64,000 bases of DNA from positions 124,001 to 188,000 of the forward strand of contig NZ_PRDB01000010.1 in NCBI RefSeq assembly GCF_002925905.1, given 5' to 3'. The notes beneath the pieces were generated by a model, which was given only the letters and a program-made list of their open reading frames with translations, did no database searches and was not told where the DNA came from. Shown one piece after another: positions 16,000-28,807 of this stretch (position 1 is its first letter; each line of letters starts with the position of its first letter). A program made the position numbers and the translations under genes. The stretch is from Klebsiella michiganensis. Lineage in GTDB: Bacteria; Pseudomonadota; Gammaproteobacteria; Enterobacterales; Enterobacteriaceae.

Positions 16000-16566
16000 T
16001 TACCGTTTTTCGCTCTCCAGCATTTTGATTATCCGTGCCGGGTTTCCGCCAACGACGGCGTTGGCCGGCACATTTTTTACTACGACGGCCCCCGACGCCA
16101 CCACGGCATTATCGCCGATAGTGACGCCTGGATTAATCACTGCCCGGCCGCCAATCCACACATTGTGGCCAATGGTGACGGGTTTTCCGTACTCTTGACC
16201 ACTGTTGCGGTCGACAGGGTCAAGGGGATGCGTAGCGGTATAAATATGCACGCCCGGCGCCAGCATGCAGTTATCGCCAATATGAATCGGACAGACGTCA
16301 AGCATGACGCAATCAAAGTTAGCGTAGAAATTTTTGCCGAGGAAGATATTGTAGCCATAGTCACAGCGAAATGTGGGTTCGATATACGCGTCACTCGCGT
16401 GCCCAAGCAGTTCAGAAAGTAATGCGTTTCTTAATTCACGTTCTTCAGGCGCCGAATGATTGTAGCGGTGCAGCAGCTGTCTGGCCCGCAGACGATCGGC
16501 TTTCAACGTGGCGTCACCTGCCAGATACAGTTCGCCGGCAATCATTTTTTGTTTCTCTTCGCTCAT
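16000..16566 (-). CDS. maa: Maltose O-acetyltransferase
   Basis: Cytoplasmic acetyl-CoA-dependent sugar acetyltransferase of the left-handed beta-helix (hexapeptide repeat) family, 188 aa versus 183 in E. coli. Visible: the N-terminal Mac domain ([14 protein letters not shown]...), the [12 protein letters not shown] strand, active-site histidine in TATHPLDP, and repeats such as [21 protein letters not shown]. The start at 16566 has AAGGAA upstream. Acetylates glucose and maltose in vitro in E. coli; the biological role is unclear. Confidence 0.92.
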   Translation of the reverse strand: MSEEKQKMIAGELYLAGDATLKADRLRARQLLHRYNHSAPEERELRNALLSELLGHASDAYIEPTFRCDYGYNIFLGKNFYANFDCVMLDVCPIHIGDNCMLAPGVHIYTATHPLDPVDRNSGQEYGKPVTIGHNVWIGGRAVINPGVTIGDNAVVASGAVVVKNVPANAVVGGNPARIIKMLESEKR

Positions 16567-16728
16567 GGAGGCTTTCCTTATTTCCTTATCGTTAGGCCGC
16601 CATAGTATAAAAAAGAAACCGGTTTCATATTCGCATTGAACCAACATCTGTGAGCACTGTCACACTTATTATCATCACGAGAGAGGGGCGTTTTCGGCAC
16701 GAGATGTATGACTTTCATTTGAAATAAA

Positions 16729-16947
16729 CTAGCGGATAAATTTCCAGACTGAAGGGGGGATCTTGTCATACAGTTTATTCATCGTCAGCTCAGCAAGACG
16801 ATGGTCGGCCGCTGAGTAAAATACCGCCAGTTCATTATCGGAAAGTTCATATTTATTTTTTTCAATTACGCGCTCCAGCGTATCAATTGTCTGACAGCGT
16901 CGTAAACGCATCAAATAGTCTATTTTGGTTAATGTTTTATCAGACAT
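16729..16947 (-). CDS. hha: Haemolysin expression-modulating protein Hha
   Basis: Small helical H-NS partner of 72 aa, the standard length, starting [19 protein letters not shown]. It binds H-NS or StpA and helps silence horizontally acquired genes. The start at 16947 has AAGGTGAA upstream. It lies 26 bp after tomB, with which it forms a toxin-antitoxin-like pair in E. coli. Translation of tomB followed by hha from one message is likely. Confidence 0.95.
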   Translation of the reverse strand: MSDKTLTKIDYLMRLRRCQTIDTLERVIEKNKYELSDNELAVFYSAADHRLAELTMNKLYDKIPPSVWKFIR

Positions 16948-16973
16948 AAATTCACCTTTTGATTGTAATAATA

Positions 16974-17348
16974 CTAACAAGAAAGACTGGCCGGGTTTTC
17001 CCGACAGGCGTTGACAAAGCAGCGGAATAACCGATTGCCAGATTTACGCCATTTCTGCAGATCTGCGCTGTTAATGCCGTAGTTGCTGAACAAGACGAAA
17101 GTGTCATCCAGATATTCATCAATCTGGGTAATCAGCTTATTATCCTCTGCGTACTTAATTTTATAATTAAGTGCGAACGCGGCAATGTGCTCGATCAATT
17201 CATTAAGTTGAAGATTGACAGCCGAGGTCGGGTCATTAACCCAGCCGTGGTTGCTCTCTTCCAGGTTTGCAAGACAGTCATGATACAGGGTTTCGCAGAG
17301 AAATTTAAGCTGCGCAATATCATGTCTTTTTGGCGAGTATTCGTCCAT
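16974..17348 (-). CDS. tomB: Hha toxicity attenuator TomB (YbaJ)
   Basis: 124 aa, starting [25 protein letters not shown]. Cytoplasmic antidote-like protein that attenuates Hha; in E. coli a conserved cysteine is proposed to be involved in oxygen-dependent Hha inactivation. Followed directly by hha on the same strand. Length and sequence match the family. A GGGG tract just before the start is the only ribosome-site candidate. Confidence 0.93.
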   Translation of the reverse strand: MDEYSPKRHDIAQLKFLCETLYHDCLANLEESNHGWVNDPTSAVNLQLNELIEHIAAFALNYKIKYAEDNKLITQIDEYLDDTFVLFSNYGINSADLQKWRKSGNRLFRCFVNACRENPASLSC

Positions 17349-17829
17349 AACGCATCCCCTTTTGAGTGGTTTAAACGACGATTATCGACACCGTTGTGGG
17401 ATGAACACGACTAACAGACCTGACACATACATTGTAATCTTGCTGTTTAACTATAATCCACTCTTAAAAAGATTTCATCGTGCTATTACGAAAAATTACA
17501 ATTATCAGCGTCCTTTTATCTTCAATGCCTCGGACTTTATTATATCGTGCCGTTACCCCGATCGGAAAAAACGAATACTGACCTTATATTTCATCAGGTT
17601 AGCCGACGCGTTTAGCCGTTATAGAGAGACAACCATACATAAAATCAGTGATTAAGAATATTCTGAGTTAGGGGCGCGGGAAAGAAATTGTGGAAAAAAA
17701 ATGGAGATAAGCACCGCGACTCATCATTAAATATTATATCTCAGCTTATAAATTAGACAATAACAATCCGTGCGTTTTAACGAGGAACAAAAGAAAAGGG
17801 CCGCAAATGCGGCCCTGAGAGGAGAGAGA
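17349..17829. other. AT-rich intergenic region between tomB and acrB
   Basis: A 481-bp gap without a convincing gene; short open frames inside it have no ribosome site or recognisable product. It presumably contains the tomB-hha promoter (tomB start end) and holds the acrB terminator at its other end. No repeat or RNA was recognised in the middle part. Confidence 0.5.
17791..17815 (-). terminator. Terminator of acrAB
   Basis: GGGCCGC/GCGGCCC stem with a 4-nt loop (17798-17815), followed leftward by a T-rich tract (complement of 17791-17797). It starts 14 bp after the acrB stop. Confidence 0.88.
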
Positions 17830-20979
<3,150 letters not shown>

Positions 20980-20998
20980 TTAACGGCTCCTGTTTAAG

Positions 20999-22192
20999 TT
21001 AAGACTTGGGTTGTTCTGACTGAGCGTTGCCTGCGGCTTGCTGTTTATCGTCAGAAACGACTTCCTGCGCTTTTACCTGCACGCCTGGTCTGACTTTTTG
21101 CAGACCGGTGATGATGACGCGATCGCCCGTTTTCAGCCCTTCGGTGACCAGCCATTTATCACCAATAGCCTGAGTGGCGGTAATCTGGCGAACTTCGACT
21201 TTATCACCTTCGCCGACGACCATCGCGCTGGCATCGCCGCGCGGGGTGCGGGTTACGCCCTGCTGAGGAACCAGCAGTGCATCCGGGTTTACGCCTTCTT
21301 CCAGACGCGCGCGGACGAACATCCCCGGCAGCAGAGTGTGCTCCGGGTTCGGGAAAATGGCGCGCAGCGTGATAGAACCGGTGGTCTGATCAACGGTGAC
21401 GTCAGAAAACTCCAGCGTACCGTTCTGCGGGTATTTCAGACCGTCGTTCGTCACCAGCTCAACCTTCGCTTTACCGTTTTCCTGCTGCAGCTTGCCGTTG
21501 GCCAGCTCTTGTTTCAGACGCAGGAAATCGTTGCTCGATTGCGTCACGTCAACATAGATAGGATCCAGCTGTTGCACGGTCGCCAGGGCGGTGGTTTGGC
21601 CGTTTTGCACCAGAGCACCTTCCGTGACCGCGGATTTACCAATGCGGCCTGAGATTGGCGAGGTGACTTTGGTGTAGGCCAGATTAATGCGCGCGGTTTC
21701 AACCGCTGCTTTGGCGGCAACCACGGCGGCGTTGCTCTGTTGCGCGGTCGCGACGGCAGTATCGTAATCCTGTTGACTGATGTACTTAGTGCCTAACAGT
21801 TTCTGATAACGTTTAACCGTCAGCTGATCCATATTTGCCGCGGCCTGCGCTTTGGCTAAATCGCCTTTCGCGCTTTCATAAGTGGCCTGATAGGTCGCCG
21901 GATCGATTTGATAAAGAGACACCCCTGCCTGGATATCGCTCCCTTCGGTGAAGTTACGTTTAAGAATAATGCCACTGACCTGAGGACGAACTTCCGCAAC
22001 GCGATAGGCGCTGGTACGGCCTGGCAGTTCGGTAGTAATTTGTAGAGGAGCGGATTTGAGCGTCACAATACCGACTTCCGGCATTTGTTGGGCTCCTTGC
22101 TGAGCCGGTTTGTCGTCACATCCTGTTAGCGCTAAGCTGCCTGAGAGCATCAGAACGACCGCCAGAGGCGTTAACCCTCTGTTTTTGTTCAT
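20999..22192 (-). CDS. acrA: Multidrug efflux periplasmic adaptor lipoprotein AcrA
   Basis: Membrane-fusion protein linking AcrB to TolC, 397 aa as in E. coli. The lipoprotein signal peptide ends in the lipobox LTGC (Cys25). Then come the lipoyl, alpha-hairpin (coiled coil about 100-170), beta-barrel and membrane-proximal domains. Start 22192 (MNKNRGLTPLAVVLMLSG) is the conserved one; 20 upstream in-frame codons have no ribosome site. First gene of acrAB, expressed from the acrR-acrA gap. Confidence 0.97.
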   Translation of the reverse strand: MNKNRGLTPLAVVLMLSGSLALTGCDDKPAQQGAQQMPEVGIVTLKSAPLQITTELPGRTSAYRVAEVRPQVSGIILKRNFTEGSDIQAGVSLYQIDPATYQATYESAKGDLAKAQAAANMDQLTVKRYQKLLGTKYISQQDYDTAVATAQQSNAAVVAAKAAVETARINLAYTKVTSPISGRIGKSAVTEGALVQNGQTTALATVQQLDPIYVDVTQSSNDFLRLKQELANGKLQQENGKAKVELVTNDGLKYPQNGTLEFSDVTVDQTTGSITLRAIFPNPEHTLLPGMFVRARLEEGVNPDALLVPQQGVTRTPRGDASAMVVGEGDKVEVRQITATQAIGDKWLVTEGLKTGDRVIITGLQKVRPGVQVKAQEVVSDDKQQAAGNAQSEQPKS

Positions 22193-22282
22193 ATGTAAAC
22201 CTCGAGTGTCCAATTTCAAATTGTTCAGTGGCTCAATCGACCACAAACCCACTGCTGTGTTTCTATTATGGTCATGCTATGG

Positions 22283-22306
22283 TACATACATTCACAAATG
22301 TATGTA
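22283..22306. promoter_or_regulatory. AcrR operator between acrA and acrR
   Basis: Perfect 10-bp inverted repeat TACATACATT-CACA-AATGTATGTA, the known 24-bp AcrR binding sequence. It lies 28 bp before the acrR start and 90 bp before acrA, so AcrR can repress both. Confidence 0.92.
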
Positions 22307-22334
22307 AACGTAACCTCTGTAAACTCATCGACCT

Positions 22335-22985
22335 ATGGCACGAAAAACCAAACAACAGGCGCTTGAGACCCGGCAACATATTCTGGATGTTGCTCTGCGT
22401 CTGTTTTCGCAGCAAGGCGTATCATCCACCTCGCTGGCCGCAATTGCAAAAGAGGCCGGTGTGACGAGGGGCGCTATCTATTGGCATTTCAAAAATAAAT
22501 CAGATTTATTTAATGAAATATGGGTGCTTTCAGAAGCCAACATCAACGATCTCGAAGTTGAGTATCGGGCAAAATTCCCCAACGATCCACTGTCAGTTGT
22601 CAGAGAGATCTTAGTGTATATCCTTGAAGCAACGGTGACAGAAAAACGCAGGCGCTTGATGATGGAAATCATTTTCCATAAATGCGAGTTCGTCGGAGAG
22701 ATGGTCACGCTGCAAGAAGCGCAGCGAAGTTTATGCCTTGAGAGCTACGATCGTATCGAGCAGACATTAAACGAGTGCATTGCGGCGAAGATGCTGCCCG
22801 CCAATTTACTCACCCGGCGGGCGGCGATTTTAATGCGCAGCTATCTTTCTGGCCTGATGGAGAACTGGCTGCTGGCGCCCAACGCTTTCGATCTGCAGCA
22901 TGAAGCGCGGGCATATGTCGAAACGCTGCTTGAAATGTATCAATTGTGCCCCTCTCTGCGCAGTTCTGAAGGCGCGGAAGCTTAA
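22335..22985 (+). CDS. acrR: TetR-family repressor AcrR
   Basis: Local repressor of acrAB, 216 aa. The N-terminal helix-turn-helix contains [28 protein letters not shown] (residues about 32-60), identical in layout to E. coli AcrR; the C-terminal helices form the drug-binding dimer domain. The start [18 protein letters not shown] is conserved. The reading frame is intact, so no constitutive efflux through AcrR loss is predicted from this locus. Confidence 0.96.
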   Translation: MARKTKQQALETRQHILDVALRLFSQQGVSSTSLAAIAKEAGVTRGAIYWHFKNKSDLFNEIWVLSEANINDLEVEYRAKFPNDPLSVVREILVYILEATVTEKRRRLMMEIIFHKCEFVGEMVTLQEAQRSLCLESYDRIEQTLNECIAAKMLPANLLTRRAAILMRSYLSGLMENWLLAPNAFDLQHEARAYVETLLEMYQLCPSLRSSEGAEA

Positions 22986-23115
22986 GTATCCTCGCGGACA
23001 AAAGGGGTATTTTTCCTGCTGTCCGCCGCTATTCGCGCGATAACAGAAGTGCTATTCTTCGCGCTGCGACGATCCCCGGTATTCTCCGGCTTTTGCAATC
23101 ACTCATGTTAACACT

Positions 23116-26100
23116 ATGCTGCATACTATCCGTTGGCGAAACGCCATATCCGCTTTTGTTCTTACCCTGATGTTTTTTATCGGCTGTATTAGCGTTAACA
23201 CGGCGCTGGCGGCTGACTTACCCGAACGTTCCGAGGTGCAAAGCCAGCTCACGACGCTGAATAAGCAAAAAGAGCTGACTCCGCAGGACAAGCTGGTTCA
23301 GCAGGACCTGACCCAGACCCTGGAAACCCTCGATAAAATCGAACGCATTAAGTCGGAAACGACGCAGCTGCGTCAGCAGGTGGCTCAGGCGCCAGCGAAA
23401 ATGAATCAGGCTATCGATAGCCTCAACGCGCTAAGCGATGTTCCCGATGATGAGGCGACGCGTAAAACGTTGAGCACGTTATCGCTACGTCAGCTGGAAT
23501 CGCGCGTCTCTCAGACGCTGGACGATTTGCAAAACGCGCAGAACGATCTGGCAACCTATAACAGCCAGTTAGTCTCCCTACAAACCCAGCCGGAACGTGT
23601 GCAGAATGCGATGTACTCCGCTTCGCAGCAGCTGCAGCAGATCCGTAACCGCCTGAATGGCACCTCGACGGGCGAGGAGACGCTGCGTCCTACCCAGCAG
23701 AGTTTGCTGCTGGCGCAGCAGGCTCTGCTGAATGCGCAGATAGACCAGCAGCGCAAAAGCCTGGAAGGTAACACGGTCCTGCAGGATACCCTGCAAAAGC
23801 AGCGTGATTATATCACCGCCTACAGCAACCGTCTTGAACACCAGCTTCAGTTATTGCAGGAAGCGGTGAATAGCAAGCGCCTGACGCTGACGGAAAAGAC
23901 GGCTCAGGAAGCGGTTTCCCCGGACGAAACGGCGCGTATTCAGGCAAACCCGCTGGTGAAGCAGGAGCTGGAGATTAACCACCAGCTTAGCGAAAGACTG
24001 ATTTCGGCGACGGAAAATGGTAATCAGCTGGTTCAGCGCAACATCAAAGTGAAGACCTGGCTCGATCGCGCTTTGCAATCCGAGCGTGACATAAAAGAGC
24101 AGATTTCCGTGCTGAAAGGCAGCCTGCTGCTGTCGCGTATCCTTTATCAGCAGCAGCAAACGCTGCCCTCTGCGGAGGAGTTGAGCGATATGACGAACCG
24201 CATCGCCGACCTGCGCCTCGAACAGTTTGAGGTTAACCAGCAGCGCGATGCGTTGTTCCAGAGCGATGCGTACGTCGCGAAGCTGGAGGAAGGGCACAGC
24301 AGCGATGTCAATGCCGAAGTGCATAGCGCGCTTCTCGAAATCGTTGATATGCGCCGGGAGCTGCTCGATCAGTTCAACAAACAGCTGGGTAACCAGCTGA
24401 TGATGGCCATTAACCTGCAGATCAATCAGCAGCAGTTAATGAGCGTGTCGACCAACCTGAAAGCCATTCTGACGCAGCAGATTTTTTGGGTAAACAGTAA
24501 CCGTCCGATGGACTGGGAGTGGGTTAAAGCCTTCCCGGAAGCGCTGAAAGGGCAGTTTAAGGCGATGAAAATCACCGTAAACTGGGAAAAAGCCTGGCCT
24601 GCGGTATTTATCGCTTTCCTTGCCGGCCTGCCGTTGCTGCTGATTGCCGGTCTGATTCGCTGGCGCCTTAACTGGCTGAAAGCGTATCAGGCGAAGCTGG
24701 CTTCACAGGTGGGGCAACTGCGCAATGACACTCAGCTTCATACGCCGAAAGCGATTCTTATCGATCTGATCCGCGCGCTGCCTGTGGTGCTGGTGATTCT
24801 GGCCATTGGCCTGATTCTGCTGACCATGCAGCTGAATATCAGCGATTTGCTGTGGGCCTATAGTAAGAAGCTGGCGCTGTTCTGGCTGGTGTTTGGCCTG
24901 TGCTGGAAGGTGCTGGAAAAAGACGGCGTGGCGGTGCGCCACTTTAATATGCCGTCGCAGTTGACCAGCCACTGGCGGCGGCAGATTGTCCGCGTCAGCC
25001 TTGCGCTGCTGCCGCTCAATTTCTGGTCGGTGATGTCGGAGCTGTCGCCGCTGCACCTGATGGATGACGTGCTCGGGCAGTTTGTTATTTTCCTCAACCT
25101 GCTGCTGATTGCGGTGCTTGTTTTGCCGATGTGCCGCGAGAGCTGGCGTGATAAAGAGTCCCACAGCCTGCGCCTTATCACCGTCACCGTGCTATCGATT
25201 GTGCCCATCGCCCTGATGGTGCTGACGGCAACCGGCTACTTCTACACGACGCTGCGTCTGGCCGGCCGCTGGATTGAAACCGTTTACTTGGTGATGCTGT
25301 GGAACCTGCTGTACCAGACCGTTCTGCGCGGCCTGAGCGTGGCCGCCCGGCGTATTGCCTGGCGCCGTGCGCTGGCGCGTCGTCAGCATTTGGTTAAAGA
25401 GGGCGCTGAAGGGGCCGAACCCCAGGAAGAGCCGACGATTGCCCTGGAGCAGGTTAACCAGCAAACGCTGCGTATTACGATGCTGGTGATGATTGCGCTG
25501 TTTGCCGTGCTGTTCTGGGCGATTTGGTCCGATCTGATCACCGTGTTCGCCTATCTCGACAGTATTACGCTGTGGCATTACAACGGTACGGAAGCCGGCG
25601 TCAGCGCCGTGAAAAGCGTCACCATGGGCAGCCTGCTGTTCGCGATTGTCGCGTCGATGGTCGCCTGGGCGTTAATCCGCAACCTGCCGGGCCTGCTGGA
25701 AGTGCTGGTGCTATCGAGACTCAATATGCGCCAGGGGGCGTCGTATGCAATTACGACCATCCTTAATTACGCCATTATTGTTATTGGCGCGATGACGGTA
25801 TTTGGCTCATTGGGCGTTTCGTGGGACAAACTTCAGTGGCTGGCGGCCGCCCTGTCGGTTGGTTTAGGGTTTGGCTTACAGGAAATCTTCGGTAACTTTG
25901 TTTCCGGTCTGATTATTCTCTTTGAGCGCCCGGTGCGTATTGGCGATACGGTGACCATTGGTACCTTCTCCGGTACCGTCAGCAAAATCCGCATTCGCGC
26001 CACGACGATCACCGATTTTGACCGTAAAGAGGTCATTATCCCGAATAAGGCCTTCGTGACGGAACGCTTGATCAACTGGTCGCTCTCCGACACCGTCACC

Positions 26101-26457
26101 CGCGTGGTCATCCGCCTTGGCGTGGCCTATGGTTCCGACCTGGATAAGGTTAAAGAAGTGCTGCTCCAGGCCGCGCATGAGCATCCGAAAGTGATGCAAG
26201 AGCCCGCGCCCTCGGTCTTCTTTACCACCTTCGGCGCCAGCACGCTCGATCATGAACTGCGCCTGTACGTGCGTGAACTTCGCGATCGCAGCTATGCGGT
26301 GGATGAGCTTAACCGCGCTATCGATCGTTTGTGCCGCGAGAACAATATTGACATCGCCTTTAACCAGCTGGAGGTGCATCTGCGCAATGAGAAGGGCGAT
26401 GAAGTGACAGAGGTGAAGCGGGATAAGGGCGACGATGCCTCCCCGGCGATAAGCTAA
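23116..26457 (+). CDS. mscK: Potassium-dependent mechanosensitive channel MscK (KefA)
   Basis: Large inner-membrane channel of 1113 aa (E. coli 1120) that opens on membrane tension and is gated by external K+. Domain order: signal peptide (to about Ala32), a long periplasmic coiled-coil part rich in Gln and Leu (33-470), about ten membrane helices from about 490, and the MscS-like core. The pore helix and beta domain appear in LAAALSVGLGFGLQEIFGNFVSGLIILFERP and VTIGTFSGTVSKIRIRATTI. Start 23116 has no obvious ribosome site but is the first codon giving the signal peptide. Same position after acrR as in E. coli. Confidence 0.94.
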   Translation: MLHTIRWRNAISAFVLTLMFFIGCISVNTALAADLPERSEVQSQLTTLNKQKELTPQDKLVQQDLTQTLETLDKIERIKSETTQLRQQVAQAPAKMNQAIDSLNALSDVPDDEATRKTLSTLSLRQLESRVSQTLDDLQNAQNDLATYNSQLVSLQTQPERVQNAMYSASQQLQQIRNRLNGTSTGEETLRPTQQSLLLAQQALLNAQIDQQRKSLEGNTVLQDTLQKQRDYITAYSNRLEHQLQLLQEAVNSKRLTLTEKTAQEAVSPDETARIQANPLVKQELEINHQLSERLISATENGNQLVQRNIKVKTWLDRALQSERDIKEQISVLKGSLLLSRILYQQQQTLPSAEELSDMTNRIADLRLEQFEVNQQRDALFQSDAYVAKLEEGHSSDVNAEVHSALLEIVDMRRELLDQFNKQLGNQLMMAINLQINQQQLMSVSTNLKAILTQQIFWVNSNRPMDWEWVKAFPEALKGQFKAMKITVNWEKAWPAVFIAFLAGLPLLLIAGLIRWRLNWLKAYQAKLASQVGQLRNDTQLHTPKAILIDLIRALPVVLVILAIGLILLTMQLNISDLLWAYSKKLALFWLVFGLCWKVLEKDGVAVRHFNMPSQLTSHWRRQIVRVSLALLPLNFWSVMSELSPLHLMDDVLGQFVIFLNLLLIAVLVLPMCRESWRDKESHSLRLITVTVLSIVPIALMVLTATGYFYTTLRLAGRWIETVYLVMLWNLLYQTVLRGLSVAARRIAWRRALARRQHLVKEGAEGAEPQEEPTIALEQVNQQTLRITMLVMIALFAVLFWAIWSDLITVFAYLDSITLWHYNGTEAGVSAVKSVTMGSLLFAIVASMVAWALIRNLPGLLEVLVLSRLNMRQGASYAITTILNYAIIVIGAMTVFGSLGVSWDKLQWLAAALSVGLGFGLQEIFGNFVSGLIILFERPVRIGDTVTIGTFSGTVSKIRIRATTITDFDRKEVIIPNKAFVTERLINWSLSDTVTRVVIRLGVAYGSDLDKVKEVLLQAAHEHPKVMQEPAPSVFFTTFGASTLDHELRLYVRELRDRSYAVDELNRAIDRLCRENNIDIAFNQLEVHLRNEKGDEVTEVKRDKGDDASPAIS

Positions 26458-26463
26458 ACATAA

Positions 26464-26486
26464 CGGGGCGGTGGGTATCCGCCCCG
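26464..26486. terminator. Shared hairpin between mscK and the converging rpn gene
   Basis: Perfect 8-bp GC stem CGGGGCGG/CCGCCCCG with a 7-nt loop, placed between two converging stops. Neither side has a clear T-run, so termination strength is uncertain. Confidence 0.5.
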
Positions 26487-26492
26487 CAGATG

Positions 26493-27428
26493 TTAATGGC
26501 TGAGCGAGGAGAGTTCTTCCTGGCTCAGACCGGTCAGTTCCATCACCATTTTCGGCTCCAGCCCGCAGGCGAGCATTTTCAGGGCAATGCTGCGCGAGAT
26601 TTCTCTACGGCCCTCCTGCAAACCTTCCTGCAAACCTTCCTGTCTGCCTTCTTTTCTACCTTTTTTACGGCCTTTCTCTTCCAGCCATTCGGCAATTGTC
26701 ATCAGTAGCTCCTTGTGCCTGGGCGACTGCTTCGCCAGCTCGCGAATCAGGGGCCCGGGTTTTTCCGTGGTTCCCGCCTGCAGCATATAGCTGATGAGGG
26801 TATTGATCTGGTTTTCCGTCAGATATCCTTGCGCCAGCAGCGTAATCAGCATCGGTTGCAGTTCGGCCAGATCGCGCTGGCGAATATGCTTTTGCAACAG
26901 TTCCAGCATCGCCATACGCTGGTGGCGGAGGATATGATTATCTGGCATAACGGTCAGGTCCACCAGCGGAAAATCTCCGCCGTACAGCGCGCCGGCAAGC
27001 TCAGGAAGGTCAAAAAGCTGGAGCCAGTTGAGCGTATGTGGCCAGGGGCTGACGGTGCCGTGATAAAACAGAATCGGGACCACCAGCGGCAGCGTATTGT
27101 GGCCGGCATCCAGGTGGCGCTGCATGGCGGCCAGCGTATAGCGCATCAGGCGAAAAGCCATCAGCTTATCCGGCGAGCTTTGATGTTCAATCAGCGCGTA
27201 GATATATCCCGCGCCGTGCTGCGTTTGCAGGGAGTAGAGAATGTCGGAGTAGCTGGATCGCAGGTCTTCTTCGATAAAGCTGCCGGAAGCCAGCTGCAGC
27301 GTATTGAGATCGCAGATACTTAAAAACTGCGCGGGAAGATAAAGCTGTAAAAAATCGCGAGCGACCTCTTTCTGGGCCAGCATTTGACGAAAAATAGCAT
27401 CGTGCGGCGTACGTGAGAATCTTTCCAT
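26493..27428 (-). CDS. Rpn-family recombination-promoting nuclease (YhgA-like putative transposase)
   Basis: A 311-aa PD-(D/E)XK nuclease. The N-terminus (RTPHDAIFRQMLAQKEVARDFL) is the family signature. Likely catalytic residues are Asp in SYSDILYSLQ and the Glu-x-Gln of YALIEHQS. The C-terminus has a Gly/Arg/Lys/Glu-rich repeat (KGRKEGRQEGLQEGLQEG) encoded by 12-bp tandem repeats, a hallmark of Rpn proteins, followed by a helical tail (LTGLSQEELSSLSH). Start at 27428 or two codons earlier at 27434; both have the same weak GGAT upstream. In E. coli RpnA-E promote RecA-independent recombination, and the repeat part can be made as a separate small inhibitor from an internal start. This gene interrupts the mscK-ybaM neighbourhood found in E. 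coli. Confidence 0.88.
   Translation of the reverse strand: MERFSRTPHDAIFRQMLAQKEVARDFLQLYLPAQFLSICDLNTLQLASGSFIEEDLRSSYSDILYSLQTQHGAGYIYALIEHQSSPDKLMAFRLMRYTLAAMQRHLDAGHNTLPLVVPILFYHGTVSPWPHTLNWLQLFDLPELAGALYGGDFPLVDLTVMPDNHILRHQRMAMLELLQKHIRQRDLAELQPMLITLLAQGYLTENQINTLISYMLQAGTTEKPGPLIRELAKQSPRHKELLMTIAEWLEEKGRKKGRKEGRQEGLQEGLQEGRREISRSIALKMLACGLEPKMVMELTGLSQEELSSLSH
26615..26662. repeat. In-frame 12-bp tandem repeat in the rpn gene
   Basis: Two identical units CCTGCAAACCTT (26615-26626, 26627-26638) followed by two diverged units (26639-26650, 26651-26662). Each encodes four residues of the x-x-E/K-G type. Copy-number change would keep frame. Confidence 0.75.
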
Positions 27429-27494
27429 GAGCATCTATCCGTTGTGGTAAGGGGCAGGCGACAACTCTGCCACCCCTAAAGATCCGCCAACAGG

Positions 27495-27668
27495 CTACTC
27501 CTGTGCGTTTTGCGAGGCCTCTTCCGCACTTTTTACTTTGTTTTCATAGTCTCGACGGATAATTTCCAGCGCAGCTAGCACGGTTTGCGCAGGAACTTTA
27601 TTCTCCTCAAGCAGCATAATTAAATCGACGGCCAGCTTGACCTCGTCAGGGGCATTTTCCAGCGACAT
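27495..27668 (-). CDS. ybaM: Small protein YbaM (DUF2496)
   Basis: 57 aa, beginning [20 protein letters not shown] and ending SQNAQE, matching the YbaM family. Predicted helical and acidic. Located directly before priC's 3' neighbour position as in E. coli: priC ends at 27683 and ybaM starts 14 bp further on the same strand, with GGGAGGAAG just upstream. Function unknown. Confidence 0.9.
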   Translation of the reverse strand: MSLENAPDEVKLAVDLIMLLEENKVPAQTVLAALEIIRRDYENKVKSAEEASQNAQE

Positions 27669-27682
27669 ACTTCTTCCTCCCG

Positions 27683-28210
27683 TTAGCGCGTTAAGCGGGC
27701 CAGTCTGTTTTCAATTTTTTCCAGCGCGTCGCGACAGCGGGCCAGACGCCCGGTATAGGCTTCAACTTCCTTTGCCAGCCGCTGCTGGTCATCAAGGCTT
27801 ATGGCTTGCGCCAGTCGTCTCTGTCGGTCGTTGCGCATGGCCAGCAGGCGCCGTTCATACTCCTGATGCTGTAGACGTCGGCGCTGCCAGCGGCTAAGCG
27901 TTGGCGACGCGCTATCCCAGGCGCGTAATGACCAGGTCGCCGTTTCCCGGTTAATCGCGGCGATTTGAGCAACGAGACGTTCTGCCAGCCAGGCGACCTG
28001 CGCAAGCTGCTGGCGTTCGGCCGCCTGTTTTAACGCCGTTAAGCCGTCTCTGGCCTCATTGAGATAAGCCTGCATCTGCGTGCTGCGGGTACGGAACAGC
28101 TGACGATCGAAGCGCGGGCTGAGGGTCGCGTGATTGGCCATGGGCGCCACCTGAGCGGCCAGCTCCGCAAGCTGGTTTTCCAGTGAATGTAAAAGCCGGG
28201 CGGTTTTCAA
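27683..28210 (-). CDS. priC: Primosomal replication protein PriC (N''), TTG start
   Basis: Replication-restart protein that reloads DnaB at stalled forks; 175 aa as in E. coli. The likely start is TTG at 28210: a strong GGAGGAG lies four bases upstream, and the resulting N-terminus ([17 protein letters not shown]) lines up with E. coli PriC. A TTG nine codons further upstream would add residues with no counterpart. The helical protein ends in [11 protein letters not shown], the family's conserved tail. Divergent from ybaN. Confidence 0.9.
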   Translation of the reverse strand: MKTARLLHSLENQLAELAAQVAPMANHATLSPRFDRQLFRTRSTQMQAYLNEARDGLTALKQAAERQQLAQVAWLAERLVAQIAAINRETATWSLRAWDSASPTLSRWQRRRLQHQEYERRLLAMRNDRQRRLAQAISLDDQQRLAKEVEAYTGRLARCRDALEKIENRLARLTR

Positions 28211-28279
28211 ATAACTCCTCCATCCCCTGATAAGCAACTGTGCTACATTAGCGTTATCTTCGTGATAACGATTCGCATT

Positions 28280-28657
28280 ATGCCACGTATTATTTTGATC
28301 ATCATTGGCTGGCTGGCGGTAGCGCTGGGAACGCTGGGCGTGTTTTTACCGCTATTGCCGACGACGCCGTTTATCCTGCTTGCCGCCTGGTGCTTTGCGC
28401 GCTCGTCGCCGCGCTTTCACCACTGGCTTTTGTATCGCTCATGGTTTGGCGGCTACCTGCGTCACTGGCAGAAATACCGCGCCATGCCGCCGGGCGCGAA
28501 GCCGCGGGCGGTCGCGATGATTTTGCTGACCTTTGCCATTTCGCTGTGGCTGGTTAATCTTACCTGGGTGCGCATCTTGCTGCTGATCATTCTGACCTGT
28601 CTGCTGATATTTATGTGGCGCATTCCGGTGGTTGATGCAAAGCAACAAAAGCACTGA
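28280..28657 (+). CDS. ybaN: Inner-membrane protein YbaN (DUF454)
   Basis: 125 aa, identical in length to E. coli YbaN. It starts MPRIILIIIGWLAVALGTLG, with hydrophobic helices at about 3-40 and 75-115 and the conserved LPTTPFILLAAWCFARSSPRFH segment between. ATG at 28280 chosen to match the family; the upstream in-frame start adds a few residues within the priC-side promoter. Function unknown. Confidence 0.9.
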   Translation: MPRIILIIIGWLAVALGTLGVFLPLLPTTPFILLAAWCFARSSPRFHHWLLYRSWFGGYLRHWQKYRAMPPGAKPRAVAMILLTFAISLWLVNLTWVRILLLIILTCLLIFMWRIPVVDAKQQKH

Positions 28658-28807
28658 TGCGCAATAATGATGGTTGCAATTGTCGCTGACAGCCAGTAAA
28701 TTCTGGCGTTTTCGAGCGCGGGTAAGCCTGGTCAAAGGTTAAACAAAAGTTTCTTTGGCCCATTTGGCATGCCCGTGAGTAACACCGTTTTAATCAGGCA
28801 TACACTT

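Noticed and set aside
17362-17655. 97-codon frame in the tomB-acrB gap
   Set aside because: No ribosome site, no known similarity, odd composition, in AT-rich spacer.
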